Source: Bacteroidota bacterium
GTDB lineage: Bacteria; Bacteroidota; Bacteroidia; B-17B0; Aurantibacillaceae
Length of the DNA: 64,000 bases
Assembly (NCBI GenBank): GCA_003153315.1
Contig: PLYA01000028.1
Coordinates: 118,089 to 182,088 of the forward strand
Direction: 5' to 3'
A model generated the notes under the pieces. The model was not told where the DNA came from and searched no databases. It worked only from the letters and a program-made list of their open reading frames with translations. Every line of letters begins with the position of its first letter. Within the stretch, counting starts at the first letter, position 1. A program made the translations under genes and the position numbers. Positions 18,919-27,554 of this stretch are shown in pieces.

Positions 18919-19944
18919 TTACGCAGCTATTTTTTTATACAACTTATAGCTTTTATGATTTTGCTCTGTAACTATTTCTTCGTTCTCAAAACCAGCTTTT
19001 CTAAAACTGCTTAGCGAAACTTTATTTTCCAATTTTATATAAGCTACAATTTGCTCCTTTTTATGTTTAGTAAGAAAATTGGTTGTTGCCTGCTTTAGCA
19101 TTTCGGTTCCTAATGACCTGCCTCTATAGTTTTTATCTACAGAAATACCTATAACAGTTTCTCCATTACTTTTATCAATTCTTACCTGCCCCGCAGACTC
19201 TCCATTTAAAAGAAACAGATAAAGAAAACAGCTATCTGTATTTAATTTTTGCTTAAACCATTTCTTATGGTTTTCCAGTGAAATAGCCTCGTTTGAAAAC
19301 GAATTTTTTCTTACATCCTCATCATTTGCCCATTCAAAATACTGCATCACATCATTTTCATCAGCCATTCTAAAAACAAGCTGATTTAAAAAGCAGGAAT
19401 GTATAAGCACATCATGGTTTTGCCCATTAATAAACACATGGTTCTTTAAACATGCTTCTTCTATAAAACCACTATTCAATAAAGCCGGATACAAATTAGG
19501 TCTTATATCATATGCATAGGTATATAGTTTATCAAAGCCCAAATGTTTTTTTGCCAAAGGTTTTAAAATTTGCAGGTAATTACGCCAGTCATTTATAAAC
19601 TGTTCCTTATCTGTATTTCTTTTGGTTTCTGTTATAAACGATACTTCTGCATTTTTGCTTTCCCAATCTATATGCACCAATCCGCCATAGCCTACTAAAA
19701 TATCATTCTCTAAAAAGCTAAAAAGCATTTGCCCGGGTTTTTCCTGGGTAAAGAGATTGGCTATCGTAGTAGTAAAATACCCTTCCTGCCCTTCTTTGGT
19801 TAGTGGTTGTTTTTGCCTTAAAATGTCTATTTGCTCATTTCGCCATTGCATAATGGCATATTTATCTTCATCCCTAATGGGCACAAGGCTGTAATTTCCG
19901 TTTCGGAAGGTATTTTGAGCTAAGCAAAGGTAGGTTCTTGACAT
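18919..19944 (-). CDS. tandem GNAT acetyltransferase, PseH-like
   Basis: A 341-residue protein with two GNAT-like halves. The first (about 15-180) has VPIRDEDKYAIMQWRNE and FLENDILVGYGGLVHID. The second (about 188-341) has FRMADENDVMQYFEWANDED, then GISVDKNYRGRSLGTEML, which is a clear acetyl-CoA loop (V/I-x-x-x-R-G-x-x-x-G), and a C-terminal KLENKVSLSSFRKAGFENEE. The second half resembles the acetyltransferase used in pseudaminic acid synthesis (PseH, or the C-terminal part of some PseG proteins). Direct adjacency to pseI supports that role. The first 59 bases around the start codon recur at 22691-22749, a truncated duplicate. Confidence 0.75.
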   Translation of the reverse strand: MSRTYLCLAQNTFRNGNYSLVPIRDEDKYAIMQWRNEQIDILRQKQPLTKEGQEGYFTTTIANLFTQEKPGQMLFSFLENDILVGYGGLVHIDWESKNAEVSFITETKRNTDKEQFINDWRNYLQILKPLAKKHLGFDKLYTYAYDIRPNLYPALLNSGFIEEACLKNHVFINGQNHDVLIHSCFLNQLVFRMADENDVMQYFEWANDEDVRKNSFSNEAISLENHKKWFKQKLNTDSCFLYLFLLNGESAGQVRIDKSNGETVIGISVDKNYRGRSLGTEMLKQATTNFLTKHKKEQIVAYIKLENKVSLSSFRKAGFENEEIVTEQNHKSYKLYKKIAA

Positions 19945-20006
19945 TAAAAAAGTTTCATCTAGTAAAAAATTAAACTTTATTCATAAAAATATGTCTAAGA
20001 ATCACT

Positions 20007-21152
20007 CTAATAATTATAAACAACATATCTATTCTGTGTACTATTCAAATCCCTTTCAAGTTTAGTTATATTGCAAACCTTATTTAATGAAGAGCCAGAT
20101 TTAAGCATATTGATGAGGATTTTTAAATATGTTTTCTCACCGCCATGCCCTCCATCTAATGTTTCTGAATCATCAGAATCACAATATTTAACCGATGGAT
20201 AGTAGTAGTATTCAAATTTATATTTATCAAATACCGGTTTTAACGTGGGATTTATTTGATCAAGATATCCATATTTATCTGAATCTATTATTTTCTTTTG
20301 AGCCCAATCAGCATAAGGAGTTATAAAACCTATAACCTGAATTTTATTTAGCATACAAAATGATAAAAACCTCTCCAATACTGAAACTGCATGCAAATTA
20401 ATTTTATCTGCGTAAAAAGCAGGCCAAATTTGATTTTCAATTCTATACTTTATTACTTGAAAGTTTGAATTTATTAAAGACGTATCACCACGCAATAATT
20501 TAGGTATAACTAAACCGGATGCCCTGCTTCCATCCTTCCTAAAACCGTCCGTATTTATTAATGCGTTTAACCCAATAGTTATGTATTTATGTTTCGTTTG
20601 AATATTAGAAAATGTAATTTTACCTTTAAATATATCTCCTAGTATATTTCTAAAATATTCCCATTTTGGCACAAAAGAAATAGTTGGGTTTGATGACCAA
20701 TAAGTGGGTTGTCTGTTTTTATTTAAAGAATCAGCAGCTTCATTAAACATCCATGGATCTATGCCCATAATTAAATAATTAGGATATTTTTCTTTAGGAA
20801 TTGTTTTCAGAAACATTTCAAAATCACAAATACTGCTTACTGTATATCCTGCATTATAAAAACTTTTTTTAAACATTTCTTCTCTAAACTGCAATACCCT
20901 AGATGAACCGATTGCTATTATAGTAAATTTATCATGTTCTGCAATAGTCTTGTATTTTATATATCGCGCAACACTGTCATTATAAGCATATCCAATAAGA
21001 TATTTTTCATTTGCTTTAATTACGGCATCTATATTGTAATAATTTTCTTTCGATTTAATTGCAATGAAAGATGCAATCAGCATTATAAGAATAAGAGGGG
21101 TTGAAAATAAAAATATCTTCAATAAAAATTTTAGACATATTTTCCGATCCAT
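20007..21152 (-). CDS. membrane-anchored SGNH-like partner of MBOAT acyltransferase
   Basis: A 381-residue protein with one N-terminal transmembrane helix (about 10-32) and an extracytoplasmic domain. IIAIGSSRVLQFR (GSSR at 82-85) looks like the SGNH nucleophile block and DGGHGGEKTYL near the C-terminus the Asp/His block. Proteins of this form (DltD, AlgJ/AlgX-like) work with MBOAT proteins to place acyl groups on cell-surface glycans. The MBOAT gene ends 3 bases upstream, a tight two-gene unit. The acyl group, most often acetyl, is not determined. Confidence 0.7.
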   Translation of the reverse strand: MDRKICLKFLLKIFLFSTPLILIMLIASFIAIKSKENYYNIDAVIKANEKYLIGYAYNDSVARYIKYKTIAEHDKFTIIAIGSSRVLQFREEMFKKSFYNAGYTVSSICDFEMFLKTIPKEKYPNYLIMGIDPWMFNEAADSLNKNRQPTYWSSNPTISFVPKWEYFRNILGDIFKGKITFSNIQTKHKYITIGLNALINTDGFRKDGSRASGLVIPKLLRGDTSLINSNFQVIKYRIENQIWPAFYADKINLHAVSVLERFLSFCMLNKIQVIGFITPYADWAQKKIIDSDKYGYLDQINPTLKPVFDKYKFEYYYYPSVKYCDSDDSETLDGGHGGEKTYLKILINMLKSGSSLNKVCNITKLERDLNSTQNRYVVYNY

Positions 21153-21154
21153 TT

Positions 21155-22618
21155 TTAAAATTGAAAATAAATAAATTGCTGATTATTATTTCCCCATATA
21201 CACATGGTAATAACGAGACAGTAATAAAATGTCAATCTAACAGGTTTAGGCCATTTTAACCCAACTTTTGCAAGGGCATACTGTTCTTCTCTTCCAATCC
21301 ACTCAATAATCAGAAACAGCAAGGCTACCAAAATAATTGCAGGGCCTATTTTCATTGATATAAGTTTTACTGTATCTATATAAAAAGACTTGTGTAAAAA
21401 ACCGGCAAACATTCCTTTTATATAACTAAATGCATGTTCAATACTTTGTGCGCGAAAAAAAATCCAGGCAAATACAACTAATCCAAACGTAGATATCATA
21501 CTAATTGATTCTTTAAATGTTGGCAATAATCTGCCTGAAGCTACAGTTTCAAGATGGTTTCTGTTTTTGTTTGATAATAGCAATGGCAGAAAATAAATTG
21601 CATGCAAAGCACCCCATGCTATAAATGTCCAGTTTGCTCCATGCCAAAACCCACTAACTAAAAAAATAATAAATGTATTTCTAACCTTTTTCCAGATACT
21701 TCCTTTGCTTCCACCTAAAGGAATATATAGATAATCTCTAAACCAAGAGGAAAGAGAAATATGCCATCGCCTCCAAAATTCCGCTATATCTCTTGAAAAA
21801 TAAGGAAATGCAAAATTACGTAATAACTCCATTCCAAAAAGCCTTGCTGTACCAAGAGCAATATCAGAATAGCCGGAAAAATCGCCATAAATTTGAATTG
21901 CAAAAAGAACAGCACCTAATAATAATGAGGTTCCTCCATACCATTCAGAGTGATCAAAAATCATGTTAGTATATTCTGCACAAGTATCTGCAATTACTAC
22001 TTTTTTAAATAATCCCCATAAAATTTGCCTAAGGCCATCTACTGCTTTTGTGTAATCGAAATTCCGTTTTTTTTGAATTTGGGGTAATAAGTGTGTAGCT
22101 CTTTCTATTGGACCTGCAACGAGTAATGGAAAAAAACTTACGAAAACAGAATAGTCCACAAAACTTTTTACCGGAATTATTTTGTTTTTATAAACATCAA
22201 GCACATAAGATAATCCATGAAAAGTATAAAATGAAATGCCTACCGGCAATATGATGTTTAATGTCCAAATATTTGCATGTATTCCAAAACCTGAAAGTGC
22301 TTCTAAAAAAGACGTTATAAAAAAATTGTAGTATTTAAAGAATCCAAGGAATCCAAGGTTAATTGAAATACTAATCCAAAGCCAAAGTTTTTTAAATCTA
22401 GCATTTTCTGTTTTATATATTTTTATTCCCGAATAATAATCTAATACCGTAGAGAAAATCAATAAAAATAAAAATCTGTAATCCCAGCAAGCATAAAAAA
22501 AATAACTTGAAATAAGAAGTAAAATATTTTGAATTCTTATATTCTCATTAGTTATAAACCAATAGAGAATAAAAACAAGTGGCAAGAAAATAGCAAAACT
22601 AAAAGAATTGAAAAACAT
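21155..22618 (-). CDS. MBOAT-family O-acyltransferase (AlgI/DltB-like)
   Basis: A 487-residue polytopic membrane protein, about ten to twelve helices. LPVGISFYTFHGLSYVLDVY (about 124-143), FFPLLVAGPIERA, GDFSGYSDIALGTARLFG and FWRRWHISLSSWFRDYLYIP are the AlgI/PatA signature blocks. The invariant MBOAT histidine is H326 in SGFWHGANW. It moves acyl groups across the inner membrane for O-acylation of a periplasmic glycan, with the SGNH-like protein encoded next. In this locus the target is likely the O-antigen. The 3' neighbour relation is a 2-base gap. Confidence 0.88.
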   Translation of the reverse strand: MFFNSFSFAIFLPLVFILYWFITNENIRIQNILLLISSYFFYACWDYRFLFLLIFSTVLDYYSGIKIYKTENARFKKLWLWISISINLGFLGFFKYYNFFITSFLEALSGFGIHANIWTLNIILPVGISFYTFHGLSYVLDVYKNKIIPVKSFVDYSVFVSFFPLLVAGPIERATHLLPQIQKKRNFDYTKAVDGLRQILWGLFKKVVIADTCAEYTNMIFDHSEWYGGTSLLLGAVLFAIQIYGDFSGYSDIALGTARLFGMELLRNFAFPYFSRDIAEFWRRWHISLSSWFRDYLYIPLGGSKGSIWKKVRNTFIIFLVSGFWHGANWTFIAWGALHAIYFLPLLLSNKNRNHLETVASGRLLPTFKESISMISTFGLVVFAWIFFRAQSIEHAFSYIKGMFAGFLHKSFYIDTVKLISMKIGPAIILVALLFLIIEWIGREEQYALAKVGLKWPKPVRLTFYYCLVITMCIWGNNNQQFIYFQF

Positions 22619-22623
22619 GATTC

Positions 22624-22743
22624 CTACAAATGGTTATAAATAACTGCTTTTGTTAGTTTTATCATTTTTTGACTAGAATGCATAAAGCTATAATTTCCCT
22701 TTCGGAAGGTGTTTTGAGCTAAGGAAAGGTAGGTTCTTGGCAT
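22624..22743 (-). pseudogene. truncated duplicate of the start of the tandem GNAT gene
   Basis: A 39-codon fragment starting at the ATG at 22743. Its first 19 residues (MPRTYLSLAQNTFRKGNYS) repeat those of the GNAT gene at 18919-19944 (MSRTYLCLAQNTFRNGNYS), after which the similarity ends. At DNA level 22691-22749 matches 19892-19950 at 55 of 59 positions, counted by hand. The copy abuts the 21-bp repeat array at 22751. It is probably not translated usefully and marks a past duplication or recombination event. Confidence 0.75.
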
Positions 22744-22750
22744 TAAAAAT

Positions 22751-23034
22751 GAGTTTCGTTCAAACGGAAATGATTTCCTTTCTACCGAAAGTGAGTTTCG
22801 TTGCAACGAAAATGAGTTCCTTTCGATGGGAAATGAGTTTCGTTGAAGCGAAAGTGAGTTCCTTCCAACCAAAAGTGAGTTGTGTTGCAACTAAAATGAG
22901 TTTCTTTCAAGCTAAAATGAGTTTCGTTGAAGCGAAAGTGAGTTCCTTTCAAGCGAAAGTGAGTTTCGTTGCAACGGAAATGAGTTCCTTTCGAGCGAAA
23001 GTGAGTTTCGTTGAACCGAAAATGAGTTTTGTTC
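22751..23034. repeat. 21-bp imperfect tandem repeat array R1, about 13.5 units
   Basis: Thirteen consecutive 21-base units start at 22751 and step exactly 21 bases to 23023, followed by a partial unit. Each begins GAGTT and ends with AAAGT or AAAAT. Odd units carry TTTCGTT in the left arm and even units TTCCTTT, so there is a 42-base higher-order period. Most units are dyads: in unit 3, TTTCGTTGCAACGAAA (22796-22811) is a perfect palindrome. The array is open in several frames as a 7-residue repeat (on the minus strand ERNSLSLQRNSF-like), which follows from 21 being divisible by 3. It lies 78 bases downstream of the stop of the gene at 23113-23865. No spacers, so not a CRISPR. Confidence 0.95.
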
Positions 23035-23112
23035 TTTTTTTAGAAAACAGAATGGCAAATTATGGGTTAAGTACCTCCAAATATTTGCCATTCTATTAAC
23101 TAACATCTGTTT

Positions 23113-23865
23113 TTAAGGAATAACGGTGTAAATAAAATCAGTCCAGGTATAAGGGTCGCTGGCAGCATTGCTAAATACGGAATGCTTTGCTGTAGAAGCC
23201 GGTATGGCTGTAATAATTCCTCCTCCTGTAGCAGGAGTTGTTCCGGTTTTGCGCCCCACAGGCAATACGCTGGCATGCTGTATGCCTATAATAACGTTGC
23301 TGGCAAGGTCGGTTAAAACAATGTCTGCTTCTAAATTAAAACGGGTAATAAGTGTAACAGGCGCCACATTTTTGGCAGTAGTAATGCCATAGCGCCATAT
23401 ATGCCCCTCATTGCCTTTGCGGGCTTTGGCTGCACGCACATGTGCCCAGCCTGTGCCGGTTTTTACCACTTCAAAAGTACGTTTGTGGGGTGTTTTTGCC
23501 TTGGCCAGTTTATAGCCGGTACTTGTAATCAATCCTTCTGCCACGGTTAGGTTACCTGCAGCTACACGGTTTGCAGTATCTTCTACCGAGTGCCCGTTGG
23601 CTACTAAAGAGCGCATCAGGGTGTTTGCCTGCTGTGCCTGTTGCCTGGTAAGCGTTACCGATTTATTTCCGGCAGAAATTTGGGTAGCTGTGGCTCGCAG
23701 AGCAGCTGTTTCTGACGTAATGGTTGCCAAAGGAATAGCTAATACCGTAAAGGTGGTGCTACCGGTAAGGCCTGTTACCGTTCCGTCTGCTTCGGTAAGC
23801 AATTGGTCTACATCCATCTCTTCAAAATTAAGAGCTACTTTGGCAATTTGTGTGGTGGTTTTCAT
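23113..23865 (-). CDS. uncharacterised helical plus fibronectin/Ig-like protein
   Basis: A 250-residue protein of unknown function with no signal peptide or membrane helix. Residues about 1-115 are rich in Ala, Leu and Gln and look helical (TLTRQQAQQANTLMRSL). From about 125 the pattern is beta-like: TFEVVKTGTGWAHVRAAKAR, HIWRYGITTAKNVAP, VTLITRFNLEADIVLTDL, ending WTDFIYTVIP, which resembles the G strand of a fibronectin-III fold (often WSD at this place). It resembles a large family of Bacteroidota proteins of 200-250 residues of unknown role (from memory). GC content is visibly higher than in the surrounding O-antigen genes, so it looks acquired. It interrupts the O-antigen operon together with array R1. 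Confidence 0.75.
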   Translation of the reverse strand: MKTTTQIAKVALNFEEMDVDQLLTEADGTVTGLTGSTTFTVLAIPLATITSETAALRATATQISAGNKSVTLTRQQAQQANTLMRSLVANGHSVEDTANRVAAGNLTVAEGLITSTGYKLAKAKTPHKRTFEVVKTGTGWAHVRAAKARKGNEGHIWRYGITTAKNVAPVTLITRFNLEADIVLTDLASNVIIGIQHASVLPVGRKTGTTPATGGGIITAIPASTAKHSVFSNAASDPYTWTDFIYTVIP

Positions 23866-23893
23866 TGTGTTTTATTTTTTTAGGTTTATGCTG

Positions 23894-23901
23894 CAAACAT
23901 A
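23894..23901 (-). promoter_or_regulatory. possible -7 box for the gene at 23113-23865
   Basis: On the minus strand the bases read TATGTTTG, which fits the Bacteroidota -7 pattern TAnnTTTG. It is 28 bases upstream of the ATG at 23865. I do not see a TTTG at the usual -33 spacing, so this is weak. If real, the unknown gene has its own promoter inside the operon. Confidence 0.3.
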
Positions 23902-24002
23902 AATCATAAAAAAAGAGGAAATGTTAAGGAATCGTTATCGAATCTTTAAGGAATTATTAAGATTTGATAGGTGTGCAAGAATAATTTTACAATAATTTAA
24001 TA

Positions 24003-24848
24003 TTAATTTGATTTTAAGATGCTAAGAGCCTGCTTCAAATCATATTTTTCTAAGATTTTACAAGCTTCAGATATCTCGTCCTTTAAATTTAAAAATTGTT
24101 TTTTTTGAATATTATTAACATTAGCATCAAAAACCCAAGGGTAATCTTTATATATTTTTTCAATTAACTGAACCCCTAATTCTTCTTTATTATTCTCATT
24201 TAACAAAGATAAAATGACTGAAACAACCGTAAAGTCCGAAGGATAGTCAATTGTTACTCTTAAATTAGCAATGGAAGTATTAAGTATGGGCTTATAAATT
24301 CCTTTTTTATATGCATCACTTTTTGAAATAAATAAAGTCACATGTTCTTTATCTTCATCAGATAAATCTTTATTCTCTAAATCTAATAATTCCGTGGCAG
24401 ATATAATTTCAAGATTCATACCAAGCGGTAATCCTTCTGTTTTTGTATAATCATTTTTATTCTCTAAATGAAATTGTATGGCCTTATCTAAAATAGAAAT
24501 ATCCAAAATGGGATTATCGCCGGTAAGCCTTACTATAATCTCAAAATTTTCTTCCTTCTGAATTGCAATAAATCTACTTAATACATTCTCTTCTTCGCCC
24601 CTAAAACATTTAATATTTTTAAGCTGACAATAATCAGATAAAATATCATTTTCCAAATTTAGAGAGGTCGCAACAATAATTTCCCCTTTTAAAGTGCTTT
24701 TTTTTAGTTCGTCGATTATCCATTGAAGAATTGGTTTACCATTCCCTAATGGAATTTTTGTTAGTACCTTATTTGGTAAACGGACAGATTTCATTCTTGC
24801 CTGAATAATAAAACCAATATGTGGTTTATTTAATTGTCCACCCGCCAT
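24003..24848 (-). CDS. SpsF/PseF-like cytidylyltransferase
   Basis: A 281-residue nucleotidyltransferase of the CTP_transf_3 group. IGFIIQARMKSVRLPNKVL (about 11-29) is the nucleotide-binding loop, followed by IIVATSLNLENDIL, CFRGEEENVLSRFI and RLTGDNPILDISILD, the order found in SpsF and PseF. In this neighbourhood (pseB, SDR, aldo/keto reductase, pseI) it is the best candidate for the CMP-nonulosonic acid synthetase step or a related activation. SpsF proteins are loosely annotated and the true substrate may differ. It overlaps the SDR gene by 23 bases. Confidence 0.72.
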   Translation of the reverse strand: MAGGQLNKPHIGFIIQARMKSVRLPNKVLTKIPLGNGKPILQWIIDELKKSTLKGEIIVATSLNLENDILSDYCQLKNIKCFRGEEENVLSRFIAIQKEENFEIIVRLTGDNPILDISILDKAIQFHLENKNDYTKTEGLPLGMNLEIISATELLDLENKDLSDEDKEHVTLFISKSDAYKKGIYKPILNTSIANLRVTIDYPSDFTVVSVILSLLNENNKEELGVQLIEKIYKDYPWVFDANVNNIQKKQFLNLKDEISEACKILEKYDLKQALSILKSN

Positions 24849-25611
24849 CTATAACAAAGTTTTGTCCGGTTACAAAGTTAGAAGCATCCGAGGAGAGAAA
24901 TACGAATATACCGGCAAGGTCTTCCGGCTTACCAATTCTATTTAAACATGTTTTTTTTCGCAATTCATCTATAAATTCAGTACTTAATTGTACAGTATCC
25001 GAAGGAAACGGGCCGGGAGTAACCGTATTAACGGTAACTCCCTGTTTACCTAAGTAACTTGCATAATATTTAGTTAATTGAATTACCCCGGCTTTAGCAG
25101 CCCCATAATGTGGTGGGTTTAAAAAATTTGGAGATTCATCATATATCTCAAATTGTGGAGCAACCACACCATACATGGATGAAACATTAATTATTTTACC
25201 GGACTTAGCTGATTTAAAATACGGAATTATTTCCCTGATACATTTAAAAACACTACTTAATACTCCTTCTATACCAAAAGACCACTCCTCGTCTGTCATA
25301 TTTTCTGGAGACTGTCCTTTGCTATAAATTGCATTATTAATTAGTATATCAATTTTTCTATTTGTAGTACTTATATTGCTATAAGCAGTTTTTATACTTT
25401 GGGTATCAGAAATATCGCAATTTTGAAAAAATAAAGTCTGTTTCAAATTCTCATTTTCTCTAAAAGAATCTAAAAATTTATTTTCATCTTTTCCCAGTAC
25501 ATAAACTTTTGCCCCATGAAAAAGTAAACTTTCCGTAATAGCTTTCCCAAGATAACCATACCCACCTGTTATTAGAATTATTTTATCTTTTAAATCAAAG
25601 GTGTAAACCAT
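24826..25611 (-). CDS. short-chain dehydrogenase/reductase
   Basis: A classical SDR of 261 residues. The NAD(P)-binding TGGYGYLG is at 15-22, LINNAIY near 90 (NNAG-like with Ile-Tyr in place of Gly), the catalytic Ser in NVSSMYG near 144, and Y169-x-x-x-K173 in YGAAKAG. The C-terminal SDASNFVTGQNFVIDGGWT is standard. SDRs of this kind (PtmA-like) occur with SpsF/PtmB-like cytidylyltransferases in nonulosonic-acid and flagellin-glycan loci. The exact sugar step is unknown. It lies 7 bases after the aldo/keto reductase. Confidence 0.82.
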   Translation of the reverse strand: MVYTFDLKDKIILITGGYGYLGKAITESLLFHGAKVYVLGKDENKFLDSFRENENLKQTLFFQNCDISDTQSIKTAYSNISTTNRKIDILINNAIYSKGQSPENMTDEEWSFGIEGVLSSVFKCIREIIPYFKSAKSGKIINVSSMYGVVAPQFEIYDESPNFLNPPHYGAAKAGVIQLTKYYASYLGKQGVTVNTVTPGPFPSDTVQLSTEFIDELRKKTCLNRIGKPEDLAGIFVFLSSDASNFVTGQNFVIDGGWTIK

Positions 25612-25618
25612 ACCTTAT

Positions 25619-26536
25619 TTATTTTGGCCATTTAGATGGCATTAAAATATTTTCGGAAATTGAGTGGGTTTGCATGGGTAATTTTTCTGCATCTCCAAGC
25701 ATCTCTATATTTTGCCTAAATTGATTACTGTTTTCAACCCCAATAATTACCTTATCTATAAAAGTTTTTTCCAATACATACCTTAATAAAGAGTTTGCAA
25801 GAGATTTTGTGTTCTGTTGAAGTTTTTCAATTAGCACTTTCACTTCTTCAAAATAAGGGTTCAAATTAACAGGATTCATAAAAAAAAGTCCCTGCAAAAA
25901 AGTTGATCTTGTATGTATTTCGCAACCCTTTTCTTTAAAAGAAATCATTTGATTTTCAAAACGAGAATCAAAATAATTATAAGGCACTTGTATCAGGTCA
26001 GGAATTAAACCATGCTCTAAAAGAGCCTCTAATTCAGAAGGTTCATTTAAAGAAAATCCTATTTTTTTTATTAAACCGTCTTTCTTTAAGTTTTGTAATT
26101 CTTCCCAAGTTTTTAAATCATCAATAAGTGCTAAAGGCCTGTGTGCCAAATAACCATATAAAGATGCTACATGTAAGTCTTCTATACTTTTATTAAATTG
26201 CATTTTAATAGAATCGCCTCTTTTGACAGGCATAAATTTTGAAACTATATTAAAATGTGCCAAGTTATTTTTTCCCAAAACTTCTTCGGCATCTCCATAC
26301 GCAGAAGCCGTATCAATTAAATTAATTCCATTACTAGTAGCCAGATTCAGTATTTTATCAACTTCGTTGGAAGTAGTTTTTCCATACTTATTGTTTATAC
26401 CATAAGTAGTTCCAAACTGCACTGTTCCAAGTCCAATTTTTTTAATGCTTGTTTTGTAATCTATTTCCTTAAACTGTTGCAATTTCTTGTGTATACTCGT
26501 TTCCTCAATGGGCAATATTATAGCCTCAGCATTCAT
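25619..26536 (-). CDS. aldo/keto reductase
   Basis: A 305-residue TIM-barrel AKR. IGLGTVQFGTTYGINN opens the fold, LIDTASAYGDAEEVLG holds the catalytic Asp and Tyr (about 75-90), VSKFMP the Lys, and YLAHRPLALIDD the His. IGFSLNEPSELEALLEHG and VIIGVENSNQFRQNIEML complete the cofactor site. In polysaccharide loci, such AKRs reduce nucleotide sugars or aldehydes. It overlaps pseB by 4 bases. Role within the nonulosonic acid set is inferred from position only. Confidence 0.82.
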   Translation of the reverse strand: MNAEAIILPIEETSIHKKLQQFKEIDYKTSIKKIGLGTVQFGTTYGINNKYGKTTSNEVDKILNLATSNGINLIDTASAYGDAEEVLGKNNLAHFNIVSKFMPVKRGDSIKMQFNKSIEDLHVASLYGYLAHRPLALIDDLKTWEELQNLKKDGLIKKIGFSLNEPSELEALLEHGLIPDLIQVPYNYFDSRFENQMISFKEKGCEIHTRSTFLQGLFFMNPVNLNPYFEEVKVLIEKLQQNTKSLANSLLRYVLEKTFIDKVIIGVENSNQFRQNIEMLGDAEKLPMQTHSISENILMPSKWPK

Positions 26537-27546
26537 AAAACACTAAAGTCCGTATCCACATGCTCTTTTATTAATTTCCTAAGGCTATCCACAGTTTCCC
26601 ATTGGCTATTGGCTCCGGAAGTATAATTAAATCCTTCTGGCACTAGCTTTGCATCAAAGTGTTTTATATAATCATTCAGTTTCCAATTAGGTACCTGTGG
26701 CAGTATTACATAATACTTCCCTAAGTCGTAGGTGGTAAAAGAGTCTGAACTGGTAATCATCTCCTCATGTATTTTTTCTCCGGGCCTTATGCCGCTAATC
26801 CGATGCTCGCATTCGGGTCCAACCGCTTTGGCAACATCCGTAAGTTTATAGGATGGTATTTTAGGTACAAACAATTCGCCACCCCAGGCGGTTTCTAAAG
26901 CATGCAGTACCATATTTACCCCTTCTTCAAGGGTGATATTAAAACGCGTCATGTTAGCATCGGTAATGGGCAATACCCCTTCTTTTCTTTTATTTAAAAA
27001 GAAAGGAATAACCGAGCCATTAGAACCCATTACATTGCCATAACGCACTACAGAAAATTTAATATCCTTAGTACCCTTTATATTATTAGCCGCTATAAAT
27101 AATTTATCAGATGTAAGTTTGGTAGCCCCATATAAGTTAATAGGTGCACAGGCTTTATCGGTAGACAGGGCTACTACCTTGCTTACATTAGTTTCAAGTG
27201 CTGCCTTAATTACATTTTCTGCCCCGCCAATATTTGTTTTCACACACTCATCGGGGTTATATTCTGCAATGTGCACATGTTTCATGGCTGCTGCATGTAT
27301 TACATAATCAATACCCGAAAAGGCTCGTTTCAATCGTTCATGGTCTCTAACATCGCCAATAAAATACCTGATGCCGGGGTATTTGCTTGCCGGGTATTCC
27401 TGCGCCATTTGATATTGCTTCTGCTCATCGCGGGAGTATATAACCAGGCGTTTTACATCGGGCCAGTTCTTTAAAATGGTTTTTGTAAGTTCTTTACCCA
27501 AAGAACCCGTACCACCTGTGATGAGTATAGATTTATTTGACAGCAT
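26533..27546 (-). CDS. pseB: UDP-N-acetylglucosamine 4,6-dehydratase (inverting)
   Basis: A 337-residue extended SDR. Rossmann motif GGTGSLG at 11-17, FIGDVRDHERLKRAF, HAAAMKHVHIAEYNP and STDKACAPINLYGATK (128-143, with the Tyr and Lys) are the PseB/FlaA1 pattern. VVRYGNVMGSNGSVIPFF and ITDANMTRFNITLEEGV follow. It makes UDP-2-acetamido-2,6-dideoxy-arabino-hexos-4-ulose, the first step to pseudaminic acid. The length fits the soluble PseB rather than the membrane FlmA-like dehydratases. PseC, normally adjacent, is not here. Confidence 0.9.
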   Translation of the reverse strand: MLSNKSILITGGTGSLGKELTKTILKNWPDVKRLVIYSRDEQKQYQMAQEYPASKYPGIRYFIGDVRDHERLKRAFSGIDYVIHAAAMKHVHIAEYNPDECVKTNIGGAENVIKAALETNVSKVVALSTDKACAPINLYGATKLTSDKLFIAANNIKGTKDIKFSVVRYGNVMGSNGSVIPFFLNKRKEGVLPITDANMTRFNITLEEGVNMVLHALETAWGGELFVPKIPSYKLTDVAKAVGPECEHRISGIRPGEKIHEEMITSSDSFTTYDLGKYYVILPQVPNWKLNDYIKHFDAKLVPEGFNYTSGANSQWETVDSLRKLIKEHVDTDFSVL

Positions 27547-27554
27547 ACAATTGG

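Noticed and set aside
22737..23106. Open frames on both strands through array R1 giving heptapeptide-repeat proteins
   Set aside because: They arise because 21 is divisible by three and the units lack stops. There is no credible start context, and the frames end as soon as the array ends.
22751..23865. Array plus gene as a diversity-generating retroelement
   Set aside because: No reverse transcriptase and no template/variable repeat pair with adenine-specific changes.
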